From positions 5,432,001-5,496,000 of the forward strand of contig CP110972.1 of the NCBI GenBank assembly GCA_028869255.1: 64,000 nt of DNA, given 5' to 3'. The notes under the pieces were generated by a model, which saw only the letters and a program-made list of their open reading frames with translations, was not told the origin of the DNA and made no database searches. Both the position numbers and the translations under genes were made by a program. Below, one piece after another: positions 27,500 through 35,869 of the stretch. Numbering within the stretch: the stretch's first letter is position 1; each line of letters starts with the position of its first letter. The stretch is from Pseudomonas poae. Lineage in GTDB: Bacteria > Pseudomonadota > Gammaproteobacteria > Pseudomonadales > Pseudomonadaceae.

Positions 27500-27629
27500 C
27501 GGACGAGGGCCTGCTTCACTGAAGGCCCTTTCCCACCCCCTCGTAAAACCGCAGAAATGTCTGACATACCCCAGATAACCGAGCCTCTACGATTGCGCGA
27601 CCTGCCGCCACCCGCCGACGTACTTCGCG

Positions 27630-28255
27630 ATGAACCCCACCTGCAAGCGCCTATCCTCGCTGATGCTGATGCTCAGCCCCCTGACCGGCGCACAAGAGAG
27701 CATTCCTTCCCCAACCACCGACTTTGTGCCCACTGCATGGACCGTGCAGGCGCCCGAACGCGACAGCAAGATCATCAGCGCGCGCATTGAAGGCATGGCC
27801 GCTCACGCCGACGAGACCAGCATCGCGATCCTGCATGTCGCCTGTTATCGCTCACCCTTGCGCCCGGTGATCTCGCTGTACACCCACACCGATGAACTGC
27901 GCTTCAACCCCAACATCTATGAAGGCCCGGATGCCCGGTCAACCGGCCCGCTGAGCCTCACGACCGGCGCACTCCCTCCCACACCTACCGCGTCAAGGGC
28001 TACTACAGTGCAGAGCCCACGCAACAACACGGCGTGCTGTTCAAGTTCACCATGCCTGCCAATCGCCGCGAGTTACGCGAGTGGATCAGCGATGACATGG
28101 CCGGCCAGCTCATCAGGATAAAATTACCTTCAGCCGCCCCCGGAGACGCGCCACTGACTGCGGATTTTCTACTGCCACGAAACAACGCCGGCCTGCGCGA
28201 AGTCATCACCCCGTGCCTGAACAATCGAAAGACCACGCCGAAAAAACCTACCTGA
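27630..28255 (+). pseudogene. Frameshifted hypothetical exported protein
   Basis: A frame from 27630 (MNPTCKRLSSLMLMLS, signal-like) reads to DARSTGPLSLTTG. The same protein appears to continue in another frame as HTYRVKGYYSAEPTQQHGVLFKFTMP and on to the stop at 28255. The shift falls in ACTCCCTCCCACACC (about 27970-27983) and needs one base. The reconstructed protein would be about 208 residues with a mainly beta, periplasmic look. I do not recognise the family. The ribosome site is weak. It may be a real pseudogene or a sequencing slip in the C-rich run. Confidence 0.5.
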
Positions 28256-28344
28256 ATCCGCCACGCTAAGATTGCGCAACCTGCCGCCCTGACCCACTGC
28301 CAGGAAAGCCTTTTTCAGCTTTCCTGAACGGACCCGCCAAAACA

Positions 28345-28360
28345 GCACTATATTGGTGCA
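28345..28360. promoter_or_regulatory. NtrC binding site upstream of ntrBC
   Basis: GCACTATATTGGTGCA closely matches the enteric NtrC site (TGCACNNNNNNGGTGCA). A second half GGTGCAATACACTGCACC overlaps it, giving TGCACC at 28368-28373. It lies about 200 bases before ntrB and may mediate autoregulation. Confidence 0.75.
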
Positions 28361-28446
28361 ATACACTGCACCCTCCCCACCTGCCCAGCCCATTTTGGTT
28401 CGAAACTTCCTGATCAAGCTGGCAGAACGCCACAGTTTCGAGCCTG

Positions 28447-28467
28447 AAACCCCTATTTCAGGGGTTT
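28447..28467. terminator. Hairpin in the ntrBC leader or end of upstream gene
   Basis: AAACCCCT-ATTTC-AGGGGTTT is a perfect 8-bp stem, followed by AACGCTTCTTTT, a weak T tract. It lies between the NtrC site and ntrB, so it could end upstream transcription or attenuate ntrBC. Confidence 0.45.
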
Positions 28468-28559
28468 AACGCTTCTTTTCGGAGCCTTGGTTTGGTTTTT
28501 GCATTTTCCTTGTATCAGCGTGTGCCTCAAGCCCGCGCCTTGCTCCAAAAGAGGTCCTG

Positions 28560-29645
28560 ATGACCATCAACGATGCACTGCACCGTTTATTACTCGACAA
28601 CCTGACCACCGCGACCATTCTGCTCAATGACGACCTGCGCCTTGAGTACATGAACCCGGCGGCGGAAATGCTCCTGGCCATCAGTGGCCAGCGCAGCCAT
28701 GGGCAGTTCATCAGCGAATTGTTCACCGAATCGGCCGAAGCCTTGAGCTCGTTGCGCCAGGCGGTGGAACAGGCACACCCGTTTACCAAGCGCGAAGCGA
28801 TGCTCACGGCGCTCACCGGCCAGACCCTGACCGTCGACTACGCCGTGACGCCGATCCTGAGCAACGGCGAGACGTTGCTGTTGCTCGAAGTGCACCCGCG
28901 TGACCGCCTGCTGCGCATCACTAAAGAAGAAGCGCAGCTGTCCAAGCAGGAAACCAGCAAGATGCTGGTGCGCGGCCTGGCGCATGAGATCAAAAACCCG
29001 TTGGGCGGGATTCGCGGCGCCGCACAACTGCTGGCCCGCGAGCTGCCGGACGAGAACCTCAAGGACTACACCAACGTCATCATCGAGGAGGCCGACCGCC
29101 TGCGTAACCTGGTGGACCGCATGCTCGGCTCCAACAAGTTGCCGTCGCTGGCGATGACCAACGTGCATGAGGTGCTGGAGCGCGTCTGCCATCTGGTCGA
29201 AGCCGAAAGCCAGGGCTGCATTACCTTGGTGCGCGACTATGACCCAAGCATTCCCGACGTCTTGATCGACCGTGAACAGATGATCCAGGCGGTGCTCAAT
29301 ATCGTGCGCAACGCCATGCAGGCCATCAGCAGCCAAAACGAATTGCGCCTGGGCCGCATCAGCCTGCGCACCCGCGCCTTGCGCCAGTTCACCATCGGCC
29401 ACGTGCGCCATCGCCTGGTTACCAAAGTCGAGATCATCGACAACGGGCCGGGCATTCCTGCGGAACTGCAGGAAACCATTTTCTTTCCCATGGTCAGCGG
29501 CCGCCCGGACGGTACCGGGCTGGGCCTGGCCATTACTCAGAACATCATCAGCCAGCACCAGGGTCTGATCGAATGTGAAAGCCATCCTGGCCACACCACG
29601 TTCTCGATCTTTCTGCCTCTGGAACAAGGAGCCCCATCGACATGA
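28560..29645 (+). CDS. glnL: Nitrogen regulation sensor kinase NtrB (GlnL)
   Basis: This 361-residue cytoplasmic histidine kinase phosphorylates NtrC under nitrogen limitation and is controlled by PII. It has an N-terminal PAS domain (residues about 10-120), the phospho-acceptor H-box RGLAHEIKNPLGG with His142, and the N box with IVRNAMQAI, G1 IIDNGPGIP and G2 DGTGLGLAI. AGAGGT lies upstream of the ATG. It overlaps ntrC by four bases. It is separated from glnA by three small genes, as in other Pseudomonas. Confidence 0.97.
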   Translation: MTINDALHRLLLDNLTTATILLNDDLRLEYMNPAAEMLLAISGQRSHGQFISELFTESAEALSSLRQAVEQAHPFTKREAMLTALTGQTLTVDYAVTPILSNGETLLLLEVHPRDRLLRITKEEAQLSKQETSKMLVRGLAHEIKNPLGGIRGAAQLLARELPDENLKDYTNVIIEEADRLRNLVDRMLGSNKLPSLAMTNVHEVLERVCHLVEAESQGCITLVRDYDPSIPDVLIDREQMIQAVLNIVRNAMQAISSQNELRLGRISLRTRALRQFTIGHVRHRLVTKVEIIDNGPGIPAELQETIFFPMVSGRPDGTGLGLAITQNIISQHQGLIECESHPGHTTFSIFLPLEQGAPST

Positions 29646-31078
29646 GCCGTAGTGAAACTGTCTGGATCGTCGATGACGACCGTTCTATCCGCTGGGTCCT
29701 CGAAAAAGCCTTGCAACAGGAAGGCATGACCACCCAGAGCTTCGACAGCGCCGATGGGGTGATGAGCCGCCTGGCGCGCCAGCAGCCCGACGTGATCATT
29801 TCCGACATCCGCATGCCCGGCGCCAGTGGCCTGGACCTGCTGGCGCGCATCCGCGAGCAGCACCCGCGCCTGCCGGTGATCATCATGACCGCGCACTCGG
29901 ACCTGGACAGCGCTGTCGCGTCCTACCAGGGCGGCGCCTTTGAATACCTGCCCAAGCCGTTCGACGTGGACGAGGCGGTGGCGCTGGTAAAACGCGCCAA
30001 CCAGCACGCCCAGGAACAACAGAACCAGGAAGCCCCGCCAGCCCTGACCCGCACCCCGGAAATCATCGGCGAAGCGCCGGCGATGCAGGAAGTGTTTCGC
30101 GCCATCGGGCGCTTGAGCCACTCCAATATCACCGTGCTGATCAACGGTGAATCGGGTACCGGTAAAGAGCTGGTGGCCCACGCCCTGCACCGTCACAGCC
30201 CACGGGCAGCCTCGCCGTTTATCGCGCTGAACATGGCGGCGATCCCCAAGGACTTGATGGAGTCCGAACTGTTCGGCCATGAGAAAGGCGCGTTTACCGG
30301 CGCAGCCAACCTGCGTCGCGGGCGTTTTGAGCAGGCGGACGGCGGCACGCTGTTCCTCGACGAAATCGGTGATATGCCGGCCGACACCCAGACCCGCTTG
30401 CTGCGCGTACTGGCGGACGGCGAGTTCTACCGCGTCGGCGGGCACACCCCGGTCAAGGTCGACGTGCGCATCATTGCGGCGACCCACCAGAACCTCGAAA
30501 CCCTGGTGCACGCGGGTAAATTCCGTGAGGACTTGTTCCACCGTCTGAACGTGATCCGCATCCATATCCCACGCATGTCGGACCGTCGCGAAGACATCCC
30601 GACCCTCGCCCGCCACTTCCTCAGCCGCGCCGCCCAGGAGCTGGCCGTCGAGCCGAAGCTGCTGAAAAGCGAGACCGAGGAATACCTGAAGAACCTGCCG
30701 TGGCCGGGCAACGTGCGCCAGCTGGAGAACACCTGCCGCTGGATCACAGTGATGGCCTCCGGGCGTGAAGTGCATATCAGCGACCTGCCTCCGGAGCTGT
30801 TGAGCCTGCCGCAGGACTCGGCGCCGGTGACCAACTGGGAGCAGGCGCTGCGCCAATGGGCCGACCAGGCGCTGGCACGCGGCCAGTCGAACCTGCTGGA
30901 CAGCGCCGTACCGGCCTTCGAGCGGATCATGATCGAAACCGCCCTGAAGCACACCGCCGGCCGCCGCCGCGACGCTGCCGTGCTGCTGGGTTGGGGCCGC
31001 AATACCTTGACCCGCAAGATCAAGGAGCTGGGCATGAAGGTGGATGGTGGGGATGATGATGAAGGCGATGAGGGCTGA
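29642..31078 (+). CDS. glnG: Nitrogen regulation response regulator NtrC (GlnG)
   Basis: This 478-residue sigma-54 activator has a receiver domain with the phosphorylated Asp55 ([10 protein letters not shown]). The AAA+ domain has Walker A GESGTGKE, the sigma-54 contact loop GAFTGA and Walker [16 protein letters not shown]-terminal Fis-type helix-turn-helix ([20 protein letters not shown]) binds DNA, followed by an acidic tail [11 protein letters not shown]. It starts within the end of ntrB (ATGA-type overlap). It is the likely activator of the glnA promoter here and possibly of hutU. Confidence 0.97.
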   Translation: MSRSETVWIVDDDRSIRWVLEKALQQEGMTTQSFDSADGVMSRLARQQPDVIISDIRMPGASGLDLLARIREQHPRLPVIIMTAHSDLDSAVASYQGGAFEYLPKPFDVDEAVALVKRANQHAQEQQNQEAPPALTRTPEIIGEAPAMQEVFRAIGRLSHSNITVLINGESGTGKELVAHALHRHSPRAASPFIALNMAAIPKDLMESELFGHEKGAFTGAANLRRGRFEQADGGTLFLDEIGDMPADTQTRLLRVLADGEFYRVGGHTPVKVDVRIIAATHQNLETLVHAGKFREDLFHRLNVIRIHIPRMSDRREDIPTLARHFLSRAAQELAVEPKLLKSETEEYLKNLPWPGNVRQLENTCRWITVMASGREVHISDLPPELLSLPQDSAPVTNWEQALRQWADQALARGQSNLLDSAVPAFERIMIETALKHTAGRRRDAAVLLGWGRNTLTRKIKELGMKVDGGDDDEGDEG

Positions 31079-31108
31079 ACACTAATCCCTGATCCACTGA
31101 AGATCTAA

Positions 31109-31198
31109 TGTGGGAGCGGGCTTGCTCGCAAAGGCAGTGTGTCAGTCGATGCATTTATTGACTGACACACTGCCTTCGCGAGCAAGCCCGCTCCCACA
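31109..31198. repeat. REPIN, GCGGGCTTGCTCGCGAA type
   Basis: Opposed REP arms begin 30 bases after the ntrC stop codon. Confidence 0.9.
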
Positions 31199-31321
31199 TT
31201 TGGTTCTCCACAGGGTTTCATGAACGTGCACCGCTTCAATGCACCACGAACCGGCATCGGGCACGGAGCCAACCCCTGAAATACCTGCACTGTTAACAAA
31301 ACATTAAAAGCCAAAAACACC

Positions 31322-31344
31322 AAAGCCCCGTATTCCGGGGCTTT
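31322..31344 (-). terminator. Terminator at the end of the repeat array
   Basis: The perfect 9-bp stem AAAGCCCCG/CGGGGCTTT is followed on the minus strand by GGTGTTTTTGGCTTTT. The T tract fits termination of minus-strand transcription that has passed through the four-unit array; on the plus strand the tract is poor. Confidence 0.6.
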
Positions 31345-31415
31345 GCGCTTTCTGGCGTAATTTTTTGGCACAAATTGCCAACTGTGGCACGCGCCCTGCA
31401 ATAACCCTTGTACTA

Positions 31416-31707
31416 CCCAGTTTCGGGGACCTTGGTACAGGCAGGCCGAGAATCCCCTCTTTACACCCGGGGTGCTTGATGCGAATCGCGTCGCGCCCCA
31501 CACCCGTTTCGGGAACCTTGGTACAGGCAGGCCGGGGATTCCCTCTTTAACACCGAAGCCTTGTAAGGCTTCACCCCGTTTTGGGAGCCCTGGTACAGGC
31601 AGGCCGGGAACTCCCTTCTTTACACCGGGGCTTATGCGGCATAGCGCCCATAGCCCCAACCCGTTTTGGGGACCTTGGTACAGGCAGGCCGGGGATTCCC
31701 TCTTTTA
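31416..31707 (-). repeat. Array of four 47-48-base repeats with palindromic spacers
   Basis: Units lie at 31416-31463, 31503-31549, 31575-31622 and 31660-31707. All share CCTGGTACAGGCAGGCCGGG or a one-base variant and a TCCCTCTTTA end. The spacers (39, 25 and 37 bases) differ in sequence, but each can form a hairpin, for example GAAGCC-TTGTAA-GGCTTC at 31554-31571. The last unit includes the stop codon of the minus-strand gene at 31705, so the array looks like a structured 3' untranslated region running to the terminator at 31344-31322. No protein reading is supported, because unit lengths change frame. Confidence 0.8.
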
Positions 31708-32145
31708 TTCCTCCCGGAGATGGATCTCCAGCCGCCAGCGGCCATCGGCCTTCTCGCCCTTCCATTCCCCGTGCAACGGCCGAGCCGCCACCAGGTTCAG
31801 CAGCAAGCCGCCATCAGTCTTGCGCACGCGCCAGTTCACGTCCTTGTCATTGACCTTCAGTTGTCCGCCGCTGGCCTTGCCCTGGGCGTCAAACAGCAGC
31901 GCCACCGTGCCGTCGATATGCTCGCCGTGCAGTTTGGGCTCGCTGTTGAACCACACCACCACGCCATCTGCCGCCGTCTCTACCTGCTGCAACTCGACCG
32001 GATCGGGCGTGGTCAGGCGGCCGATCATCAGCCCCACCATCAGGCCGACAATCGCCAAAGAACCCATGACCCGTGGCATTAGCTTCGGTCTTGGGTCCTC
32101 TTCGGGGGTAGAATGCAGCGCATCTTTGCCTTCGGAGCCGTGCAT
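31705..32145 (-). CDS. Conserved single-span membrane protein, unknown function
   Basis: This 146-residue protein has one transmembrane segment (MGSLAIVGLMVGLMIGRLT) after a short charged N-terminus, then a beta-rich soluble part (GVVVWFNSEPKLHGEHIDGTV, GEWKGEKADGRWRLEIHL). Topology suggests a periplasmic domain. I do not recognise a family with known function. AAGGA lies 11 bases before the ATG at 32145. A start at 32079 (MPRVMGSLAIV) is also possible. If 32145 is right, its start codon overlaps that of trmL on the other strand. Its 3' end runs directly into the repeat array. Confidence 0.7.
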   Translation of the reverse strand: MHGSEGKDALHSTPEEDPRPKLMPRVMGSLAIVGLMVGLMIGRLTTPDPVELQQVETAADGVVVWFNSEPKLHGEHIDGTVALLFDAQGKASGGQLKVNDKDVNWRVRKTDGGLLLNLVAARPLHGEWKGEKADGRWRLEIHLREE

Positions 32146-32598
32146 GTTTCACGTCATCCTTTTTCAACCAGAAATTCCGCCGAATACCGGCAACGTTATC
32201 AGGCTGTGCGCCAACAGTGGCTGCCACCTGCATTTGATCGAGCCCCTGGGCTTCGACATGGACGACAAGCGCCTGCGTCGCGCCGGGCTGGACTACCACG
32301 AGTACGCCACCCTCAAGCGCCATGCCGACCTCGCCAGTTGCCTGGAAAGCCTGGGCCACCCACGGCTGTTCGCGTTCACCACCAAGGGTTCGCGGCCATT
32401 CCATGATGCCAGCTTTGCCGAAGGCGACGCCTTCCTGTTCGGCCCGGAAAGCCGTGGCCTGCCGGCCGAGGTGCTCGACGCCCTGCCGGACGGCCATCGC
32501 CTGCGCCTGCCGATGCGTGAGGGTGCCGCAGCTTGAACCTGTCCAACACCGTGGCGGTTGCCGTTTATGAAGGCTGGCGCCAGCTCGGCTTTAAATAA
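32144..32598 (+). pseudogene. trmL: tRNA (cytidine/uridine-2'-O-)-methyltransferase TrmL, frameshifted near the C-terminus
   Basis: TrmL is a SPOUT enzyme that methylates the wobble nucleotide of tRNA-Leu isoacceptors. The N-terminus MFHVILFQPEIPPNTGN and the motifs EPLGFDMDDKRLRRAGLDY and FLFGPESRGLP are intact; CGGAG precedes the ATG. After LRLPMREG the frame runs into a stop at 32536. The conserved end (CRSLNLSNTVAVAVYEGWRQ, then LGFK) continues one base out of frame to 32598. One base is missing in GAGGGTGCCGC (about 32518-32530). The lost segment forms the trefoil-knot SAM site, so the protein as read would be inactive, unless this is a sequence error. Confidence 0.85.
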
Positions 32599-32612
32599 CA
32601 CCGCATAACAAA

Positions 32613-32732
32613 TGTGGGAGCGGGCTTGTGTGGGAGCCGGGCTTGCCCGCGATGCAGGCACCTCGGTGTGTCAGTCACACCGCGGTGATGCTATCGCAGG
32701 CAAGCCAGCTCCCACACAAGCCCGCTCCCACA
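32613..32732. repeat. Nested REPIN (REPIN inserted in a REP doublet)
   Basis: The outer arms GTGGGAGCGGGCTTG (left) and CAAGCCCGCTCCCAC (right) enclose a complete REPIN of the other type at 32629-32716. The inner element sits exactly after the TTG of the left outer arm and before the CAA of the right one. Confidence 0.85.
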
Positions 32733-32749
32733 TTTTTTACCGAGTCGAC

Positions 32750-33226
32750 TTATTGAACCGTCGACGAACCTTCCTGTTGCATGCGCTGCAGCTCTTGAGC
32801 GTACAGGGCATCGAAGTTCACCGGCGCCAGCATCAGTGCCGGGAACGAGCCACGGGTGACCAGGCTGTCCAGGGTCTCACGGGCATACGGGAACAGGATG
32901 TTCGGGCAGAACGCGCCCAGGGTGTGGCTCATGGAAGCGTCGTCCAGGCCCTGGATCAGGAAGATACCGGCCTGTTGCACTTCAGCGATGAAGGCTACTT
33001 CTTCGCCGTTCTTGACGGTAACCGACAGGGTCAGCACCACCTCGTGGAAGTCACCTTCCAAGGGCTTTTGGCGAGTGTTCAGGTCCAGGGCAACGCTTGG
33101 GGTCCACTCCTGACGGAAGATCGCCGGGCTTTTCGGCGCTTCAAACGACAGGTCACGTACATAGATCCGCTGCAACGAGAATTGTGGCTGGGCTTCTGCT
33201 GCTTCGGTGTTCTGTTGGTCAGTCAT
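32750..33226 (-). CDS. secB: Protein-export chaperone SecB
   Basis: This 158-residue tetrameric chaperone keeps preproteins unfolded and delivers them to SecA. Typical blocks are [19 protein letters not shown] at the N-terminus, [15 protein letters not shown], and the C-terminal [20 protein letters not shown] and [14 protein letters not shown]. The length is normal. It lies in the usual Pseudomonas order yibN-grxC-secB on one strand, probably as one operon. Confidence 0.97.
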   Translation of the reverse strand: MTDQQNTEAAEAQPQFSLQRIYVRDLSFEAPKSPAIFRQEWTPSVALDLNTRQKPLEGDFHEVVLTLSVTVKNGEEVAFIAEVQQAGIFLIQGLDDASMSHTLGAFCPNILFPYARETLDSLVTRGSFPALMLAPVNFDALYAQELQRMQQEGSSTVQ

Positions 33227-33267
33227 CGCAGATCCTTCTTGATCTTGGGGTCTTTTAGGGGTTGGAG

Positions 33268-33522
33268 TCAGACGAGCAGCAGCGCATCGAGTTTACCGGC
33301 GCGCTCCAGGGCGAACAGGTCATCGCAGCCACCGATGTGCTTGGCGCCGATCCAGATCTGCGGCACGGACGTGCGCCCCGCCTTCTGGGCCATTTCGGCG
33401 CGCACCTGGGGTTTGCCGTCGACCTTGATCTCTTCGAAGGCAACGCCCTTTTTCTCAAGCAGGGCCTTGGCCCGCATGCAGTAAGGGCACCAATCGCTGG
33501 AATACACGACAACCTGGCTCAT
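33268..33522 (-). CDS. grxC: Glutaredoxin 3 (GrxC)
   Basis: This 84-residue dithiol glutaredoxin has the active site [10 protein letters not shown] (Cys12, Cys15). Glutathione-binding features [15 protein letters not shown] and GGCDDL follow. It reduces disulphides with glutathione in the cytoplasm. It lies one base beyond the rhodanese-like gene and 41 bases before secB, so co-transcription is likely. Confidence 0.96.
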   Translation of the reverse strand: MSQVVVYSSDWCPYCMRAKALLEKKGVAFEEIKVDGKPQVRAEMAQKAGRTSVPQIWIGAKHIGGCDDLFALERAGKLDALLLV

Positions 33523-33523
33523 A

Positions 33524-33940
33524 TCACTTCACCAGCGGCAAGTTGTCGGCCTTCCAGCTGCCGATACCGCCGGACAGTTTGGCGGCGGTGAAACCGGTCT
33601 TGAGCATTTCGCGGGCGTGGGTACCGGCGTGCTGGCCTTGGGCGTCGACCAGAATAATGGTCTTGGCCTTGTATTTTTCCAGCTCGGCCAGGCGTGCGAT
33701 CAGCTTGTCCTGCGGAATATTCAGTGCGCCGACGATATGGCCGGCGGCAAAATCCTTGGCCGGGCGGATATCCACGACAACGGCCTCATCCTTGTTGACC
33801 AGTGCGGTCAGCTCCGACGTGCTCAGGCTGCGGCCACCGCGGCTCATTTCATGAGCGATCAGCAGCGCCAGCAGGATAACGAAGGCACCCGCGAGCAGGT
33901 AGTGGGCAGTGGCAAATGCAATCAGGTGATCAACCATCAA
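33524..33940 (-). CDS. yibN: Membrane-anchored rhodanese-like protein (YibN type) without the catalytic Cys
   Basis: This 138-residue protein has one N-terminal transmembrane helix (YLLAGAFVILLALLIAHEM), then a rhodanese domain (VVDIRPAKDFAAGHIVGALNIP). The active-site loop, where rhodaneses have Cys, reads IILVDAQGQHAG, so the nucleophile is absent and sulphurtransferase activity is not expected. The domain may be a protein-binding module. It leads the yibN-grxC-secB operon and is divergent from gpmI. Confidence 0.9.
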   Translation of the reverse strand: MMVDHLIAFATAHYLLAGAFVILLALLIAHEMSRGGRSLSTSELTALVNKDEAVVVDIRPAKDFAAGHIVGALNIPQDKLIARLAELEKYKAKTIILVDAQGQHAGTHAREMLKTGFTAAKLSGGIGSWKADNLPLVK

Positions 33941-34088
33941 GGAGGTTCCAGGGCGTTAAAATGGCGGTAAGTATACACAGCCGTCAGGGGGGGCCAACCC
34001 CCGTAAAGCGGTGACGTGGTCGGAACTTCGCTTTAAACTGCCACTCCCTTTTCAATTGTCTTCCTTTATTACCGCCGCGAGAGGATCT

Positions 34089-35615
34089 ATGACTACTACG
34101 CCTAAACCTTTGGTCCTGATAATTCTCGATGGCTTCGGACACAGTGAAAGCCACCATGACAACGCGGTGTACGCGGCCAAGAAGCCGGTACTCGACCGCC
34201 TGACCGCCACCGTGCCCAACGGCCTGATCTCCGGCTCGGGCATGGACGTGGGCCTGCCCGACGGCCAGATGGGCAACTCGGAAGTCGGCCACATGAATCT
34301 CGGCGCCGGACGAGTGGTCTACCAGGACTTCACCCGCGTGACCAAATCGATCCGCGATGGCGACTTCTTCGAGAACCCGACCCTCTGCGCAGCGGTGGAT
34401 AAAGCCGTCGCCGCCGGCAAGGCCGTGCACTTTATGGGCCTGCTGTCGGACGGCGGCGTACACAGCCACCAGGACCACCTGGTCGCGATGGCCGAACTGG
34501 CCTTCAAGCGCGGCGCCGACAAGATCTACCTGCACGCCTTCCTCGACGGCCGCGACACCCCGCCAAAAAGCGCGCAATCGTCCATCGAGTTGCTGGACGC
34601 CACCTTCGCCGCACTGGGCAAGGGCCGCATTGCCAGCCTGGTAGGCCGCTACTTCGCCATGGACCGCGACAACCGCTGGGACCGCGTGTCCCAGGCTTAC
34701 AACCTGATCGTCGACGGCCAGGCCGAATTCAACGCCGCCACCGCCCAGGAGGGCCTGGAAGCGGCCTATGCACGTGGCGAGAGCGATGAATTCGTCAAAG
34801 CCACTACCATCGGCGAGCCGGTAAAAGTCGAAGACGGCGACGCCGTGGTGTTCATGAACTTTCGCGCCGACCGCGCCCGCGAGCTGAGCCGCGTGTTTGT
34901 CGAAGACGGTTTCAAGGAATTCGAACGCGCCCGCCAACCCAAAGTGCAGTACGTGGGCCTGACCCAATACGCCGCCAGCATCCCGGCCCCTGCCGCCTTT
35001 GCCGCCGGCAGCCTGGACAACGTGTTGGGCGACTATTTGGCGAAAAACGGCAAGACCCAACTGCGCATCGCCGAAACCGAAAAATACGCCCACGTGACCT
35101 TCTTCTTCTCCGGCGGCCGTGAAGAACCGTTCCCGGGTGAAGAACGCATCCTGATCCCTTCGCCAAAAGTCGCCACCTACGACCTGCAGCCGGAAATGAG
35201 CGCACCGGAAGTCACCGACAAGATCGTCGACGCCATAGACCATCAGCGTTATGACGTGATCGTGGTCAACTACGCCAACGGCGACATGGTGGGCCACAGC
35301 GGCAACCTGCAAGCGGCGACCAAGGCCGTGGAATGCCTGGACCTGTGCGTCGGCCGCATCGTCGACGCCCTGGAAAAAGTCGGCGGCGAAGCCCTGATCA
35401 CCGCTGACCACGGCAACTGCGAGCAGATGTCCGACGAATCCACCGGCCAGGCCCACACCGCCCACACCACCGAGCCGGTGCCGTTCATCTACGTTGGCAA
35501 GCGCGATTTCAAAGTGCGTGAAGGCGGCGTGCTGGCGGACGTAGCGCCGACCATGTTGATGCTGATGGGCTTGGAGAAGCCGCAAGAGATGACCGGGACG
35601 TCGATTCTGGTTTGA
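34089..35615 (+). CDS. gpmI: 2,3-bisphosphoglycerate-independent phosphoglycerate mutase
   Basis: This Mn2+-dependent glycolytic enzyme interconverts 3- and 2-phosphoglycerate. It has 508 residues from [19 protein letters not shown]; the ATG at 34089 follows GAGAGGATCT, and the longer open frame is not supported. The phosphoserine nucleophile is Ser64 in [10 protein letters not shown]. Metal ligands lie in [19 protein letters not shown] and [11 protein letters not shown]. It is followed by a REPIN and a small terminator. It is monocistronic and divergent from yibN. Confidence 0.97.
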   Translation: MTTTPKPLVLIILDGFGHSESHHDNAVYAAKKPVLDRLTATVPNGLISGSGMDVGLPDGQMGNSEVGHMNLGAGRVVYQDFTRVTKSIRDGDFFENPTLCAAVDKAVAAGKAVHFMGLLSDGGVHSHQDHLVAMAELAFKRGADKIYLHAFLDGRDTPPKSAQSSIELLDATFAALGKGRIASLVGRYFAMDRDNRWDRVSQAYNLIVDGQAEFNAATAQEGLEAAYARGESDEFVKATTIGEPVKVEDGDAVVFMNFRADRARELSRVFVEDGFKEFERARQPKVQYVGLTQYAASIPAPAAFAAGSLDNVLGDYLAKNGKTQLRIAETEKYAHVTFFFSGGREEPFPGEERILIPSPKVATYDLQPEMSAPEVTDKIVDAIDHQRYDVIVVNYANGDMVGHSGNLQAATKAVECLDLCVGRIVDALEKVGGEALITADHGNCEQMSDESTGQAHTAHTTEPVPFIYVGKRDFKVREGGVLADVAPTMLMLMGLEKPQEMTGTSILV

Positions 35616-35637
35616 CTCTGAGAGGCACCGCCAGCCT

Positions 35638-35723
35638 GTGGGAGCTGGCTCGCCTGCGACAGCATCAACTCGGTATCTCTGAAGCACCGAGGTGTCGGCA
35701 TCGCAGGCAAGCCAGCTCCCACA
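35638..35723. repeat. REPIN, GCTGGCTTGCCTGCGAT type
   Basis: Opposed REP arms lie 20 bases after the gpmI stop; the left arm has a variant GGCTCGCCTGCGAC. Confidence 0.88.
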
Positions 35724-35793
35724 GCGTTGTAGGGTGGTTTTAAGGATGTCTTTTTGCCATACCACCGCCACTCGGCACCTATCTTGCCTCTGA

Positions 35794-35815
35794 GCCCGAA
35801 TTGGGCGTTTTTTTT
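35794..35815 (+). terminator. Probable terminator of gpmI
   Basis: GCCC-GAATT-GGGC is followed by GTTTTTTTT. The stem is short but the T tract is good, and the position after the REPIN fits the end of the gpmI transcript. Confidence 0.55.
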
Positions 35816-35869
35816 GCCGCGCTTGGCGGGCATACTAGGCCGTCCCTTTCCCTGGTGTCGCCCGCCTCT

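Noticed and set aside
31105..31659. Protein with repeated GLPVPRFPKR-like peptides on the minus strand
   Set aside because: The peptide repeats come from the nucleotide repeats, which change frame from unit to unit, and the frame starts from no ribosome site and ends in a REPIN.
31416..31707. CRISPR-like repeat-spacer pattern
   Set aside because: Repeats are 47-48 bases and imperfect, spacers are palindromic and of unequal length (39, 25, 37), only four units exist, and no cas genes are near.
31416..31707. ToxIN-like RNA antitoxin repeats
   Set aside because: ToxI repeats are head-to-tail without hairpin spacers and precede a toxN gene; here the neighbours are a membrane protein and trmL.
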